From Propionibacteriaceae bacterium (GTDB lineage: Bacteria; Actinomycetota; Actinomycetes; Propionibacteriales; Propionibacteriaceae), in the NCBI GenBank assembly GCA_030544185.1, contig JAUNRO010000144.1, positions 1-7,768 of the forward strand: a stretch of DNA of 7,768 bases. Direction: 5' to 3'. Below the pieces are notes generated by a model. The model was not told where the DNA came from. It ran no database searches and saw nothing but the letters and a program-made list of their open reading frames with translations. Numbering within the stretch: the stretch's first letter is position 1; each line of letters opens with the position of its first letter. The position numbers and the translations under genes were made by a program. This document shows, one piece after another, positions 5,746 to 7,768 of this stretch.

Positions 5746-7179
5746 ATGACTCAGCTCGACGACCAGCGGCCGATGACCCAGGACGAGCAGCTGGAAGCGC
5801 TCGGCCGTTATGAATACGGGTGGGCCGATCCCGACGTCGCCGGTGCGACGGCCAAGCGGGGCCTGAACGAGGCCGTCGTCAAGGAGATCTCGCAGCTCAA
5901 GGGCGAGCCCCAGTGGATGCTCGACCTGCGCATGAAGGGCCTGAAGCTTTTCGAGCGCAAGCCCATGCCGACGTGGGGCTCCGACCTCAGCGACATCGAC
6001 TTCGACAACATCAAATATTTCGTGCGGTCCACCGAGAAGCAGGCCCAGACCTGGGAAGACCTGCCCGAGGACATCAAGAACACCTATGACAAGCTCGGCA
6101 TCCCCGAGGCGGAGAAGGCGCGCCTGGTCGCCGGTGTCGCCGCGCAATATGAGTCCGAGGTCGTCTATCACAAGATCAACGAGGAGCTCGAGGCCCAGGG
6201 CGTCATCTTCCTCGACACCGACACCGCGCTGCGGGAGCACGAGGACCTGTTCCGCGAGCACTTCGCGAGCGTCATCCCGGCCGGGGACAACAAGTTCTCC
6301 GCGCTGAACACCTCGGTGTGGTCGGGTGGCTCGTTCATCTATGTGCCCAAGGGCGTCCATGTGGAGATCCCGCTGCAGGCCTACTTCCGGATCAACACCG
6401 AGAACATGGGCCAGTTCGAGCGGACGCTGATCATCGTCGACGAGGACGCCTACGTGCATTACGTCGAGGGCTGCACGGCGCCGATCTATAAGTCGGACTC
6501 GCTGCACTCCGCGGTCGTCGAGATCATCGTGAAAAAGGGCGGACGTTGCCGCTATACGACGATCCAGAACTGGTCGAACAACGTCTACAACCTCGTCACC
6601 AAACGCGCGAAGTGTGAGGCGGGCGCGACCATGGAATGGGTCGACGGCAACCTCGGCTCCAAGGTGACGATGAAATATCCGGCCGTCTGGCTGATGGGCG
6701 AGCACGCCCGCGGCGAGACCCTGTCGATCGCGTTCGCCGGCCCCGGCCAGCACCAGGATGCGGGCTCGAAGATGGTGCATGCCGCGCCCTATACCTCGAG
6801 CAATATCGTGTCGAAGTCCGTCGCCCGCGGCGGTGGCCGCTCGTCCTATCGCGGGCTTGTCCAGGTCCAGCCGGGGGCACACCACTCGGCGTCGTCGGTG
6901 CAGTGCGATGCGCTGCTGGTCGACCAGATTTCGCGCTCGGACACCTATCCCTATGTGGACGTCCGCGAGGACGAGGTGTCGATGGCCCATGAGGCGACCG
7001 TGTCGAAGGTGTCGGACGACCAGCTGTTCTATCTGATGTCGCGCGGCCTCGCGGAGGAGGAGGCCATGGCGATGATCGTCCGCGGCTTCATCGAGCCGAT
7101 CGCAAAGGAGCTGCCGATGGAATATGCCCTGGAGCTCAACCGCCTCATCGAACTGCAGATGGAGGGCGCGGTCGGCTGA
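5746..7179 (+). CDS. sufB: Fe-S cluster assembly scaffold protein SufB
   Basis: At 477 residues this is full-length for SufB, the scaffold subunit of the SufBCD complex on which new iron-sulfur clusters are built in the cytoplasm. Family signatures include [18 protein letters not shown] (from 194), [20 protein letters not shown] with C243, and QCDALLVD with C387. C387 matches E. coli C405, and H415-E416 in [10 protein letters not shown] match H433/E434 at the SufB-SufD interface where the cluster forms. C243 probably corresponds to sulfur-accepting C254. The C-terminal [23 protein letters not shown] block is also intact. The gene starts at ATG one base after sufR, with AGAAGG six bases upstream, so it is co-transcribed from the sufR promoter. 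Unlike M. tuberculosis SufB, it has no intein. All expected residues are present, so the protein should be functional. Confidence 0.97.
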   Translation: MTQLDDQRPMTQDEQLEALGRYEYGWADPDVAGATAKRGLNEAVVKEISQLKGEPQWMLDLRMKGLKLFERKPMPTWGSDLSDIDFDNIKYFVRSTEKQAQTWEDLPEDIKNTYDKLGIPEAEKARLVAGVAAQYESEVVYHKINEELEAQGVIFLDTDTALREHEDLFREHFASVIPAGDNKFSALNTSVWSGGSFIYVPKGVHVEIPLQAYFRINTENMGQFERTLIIVDEDAYVHYVEGCTAPIYKSDSLHSAVVEIIVKKGGRCRYTTIQNWSNNVYNLVTKRAKCEAGATMEWVDGNLGSKVTMKYPAVWLMGEHARGETLSIAFAGPGQHQDAGSKMVHAAPYTSSNIVSKSVARGGGRSSYRGLVQVQPGAHHSASSVQCDALLVDQISRSDTYPYVDVREDEVSMAHEATVSKVSDDQLFYLMSRGLAEEEAMAMIVRGFIEPIAKELPMEYALELNRLIELQMEGAVG

Positions 7180-7227
7180 TCGCCCGCGCGCCCCCCTCGA
7201 TCCTCGACAAGAAAGCGAAGCCTGACT

Positions 7228-7768
7228 GTGTCCGTGGACACCCGACCGAATGTGGCAGGTGCGGTGGAGACCATCGCCTCCCACCTGCACCCCACTCCGT
7301 CCTATGACCTCGCCGACCACCCGGTCCCGAGCGGCCGCGAGGAGGTGTGGCGGTTCACCCCGCTGCGCCGCCTGCGCGGGTTGCTGGAGGCCGAGGCCAC
7401 CGGTGCTCGCCTGAGCTGGGAGCTGGCGCGGCCGGAGGGGGTGGCGTACGCCGAAATTTCTGCGGCGGAGGCTCGCGCGCTCGGCGGGCGCGCCCCGGGC
7501 GACCGGATCGCCGCGCTGGCGGCGGAACACTCCGGGGAAGCGGTGCTGTTCGACGTGCCGGCCAACCTCGAGCTGGCTGAGCCGGTCGTGCTGGATCTTT
7601 CCGGTGACGCGGCGGACGCTTTGGTGCACGGCCACCTCGTGTTCCGCATCGGCCACCACGCCAAGGTGACGATCGCGATCCGCCACCGCGGCTCCGCGAC
7701 CTATGCAGCGCTCACCCAGGTCCTCATCGGCGACGGGGCGGACGTCACGTTCGTCTCGGTCGCGGACT
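7228..7768 (+). CDS. sufD: Fe-S cluster assembly protein SufD, 5' part
   Basis: The frame stays open from GTG 7228 to the window edge, giving 180 residues of a protein usually near 400. SufD pairs with SufB in the SufBC2D complex and is needed for iron entry and cluster formation. The N-terminal region has the typical PVPSGREEVWRFTPLRRLRG stretch (W41-R42, T44-P45), and the beta-helix core begins around residue 110 (LFDVPANLELAEPVVLDLSG). It lies 48 bases after sufB, with nothing recognisable in between. The start is not firmly set: the ribosome site is weak and a second GTG lies two codons further on. The C-terminal half, including the catalytic histidine, is outside the window. sufC is expected next. 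Confidence 0.93.
   Translation, partial: MSVDTRPNVAGAVETIASHLHPTPSYDLADHPVPSGREEVWRFTPLRRLRGLLEAEATGARLSWELARPEGVAYAEISAAEARALGGRAPGDRIAALAAEHSGEAVLFDVPANLELAEPVVLDLSGDAADALVHGHLVFRIGHHAKVTIAIRHRGSATYAALTQVLIGDGADVTFVSVAD

Noticed and set aside
5746..7179. Intein in SufB, as in M. tuberculosis
   Set aside because: The gene is 477 codons, colinear with intein-free SufB, and has no splicing-domain motifs.
5353..7686. A 777-codon open frame on the minus strand across sufR, sufB and sufD
   Set aside because: It is the antisense of three recognised genes, crosses their gaps, and its translation is Arg/His/Gly-rich with no family resemblance. Long antisense frames are expected in high-GC coding DNA.

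Overview
The window is high-GC DNA from an actinobacterium (Actinomycetota). The evidence is frequent GTG starts, GC-rich third codon positions, a class F-type sortase, and a gene order that matches the actinobacterial sufR-sufB-sufD locus with a divergent ABC transporter and heme A synthase. As I recall it, the Mycobacterium tuberculosis Rv1456c-Rv1462 neighbourhood has the same core. A member of the Propionibacteriales would fit, but the sequence alone does not fix the family.

There are three blocks. (1) Positions 35-1590, minus strand: a secreted, Pro/Thr-linked, membrane-tethered surface protein, followed by a small class F-type sortase. A GC-rich hairpin lies between them. They look like a substrate and enzyme pair. 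(2) Positions 1724-4955, minus strand: a tight operon of alpha/beta hydrolase, ABC-2 ATPase, ABC-2 permease and heme A synthase (ctaA), with a 3-base gap followed by 4-base and 13-base overlaps. (3) Positions 4956-7768, plus strand: the start of the SUF iron-sulfur cluster operon, with sufR, sufB and the 5' part of sufD. sufD runs off the window edge; sufC and the rest presumably lie beyond it.

The most notable points are at the divergent promoter and in sufR. A perfect CAAC-N6-GTTG element, the operator described for SufR repressors, sits on the -10 region of a convincing promoter (TTGACC-N17-AACAAT). The sufR coding sequence behind it is broken. The reading frame changes inside the DNA-binding winged helix, at the point where the family has its RRHLDAL-type helix, as if about 20-23 bases were lost. 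The C-terminal iron-sulfur-binding half, with four cysteines, is intact in the other frame. Either this strain has lost its SUF repressor and expresses the pathway constitutively, or the assembly is wrong at this point.

The genes also share an unusual codon habit. Tyrosine is written TAT far more often than TAC despite the high GC content, except in the sortase/surface-protein pair. No RNA genes, insertion sequences, CRISPR arrays or stretches over 300 bases without a gene were seen.
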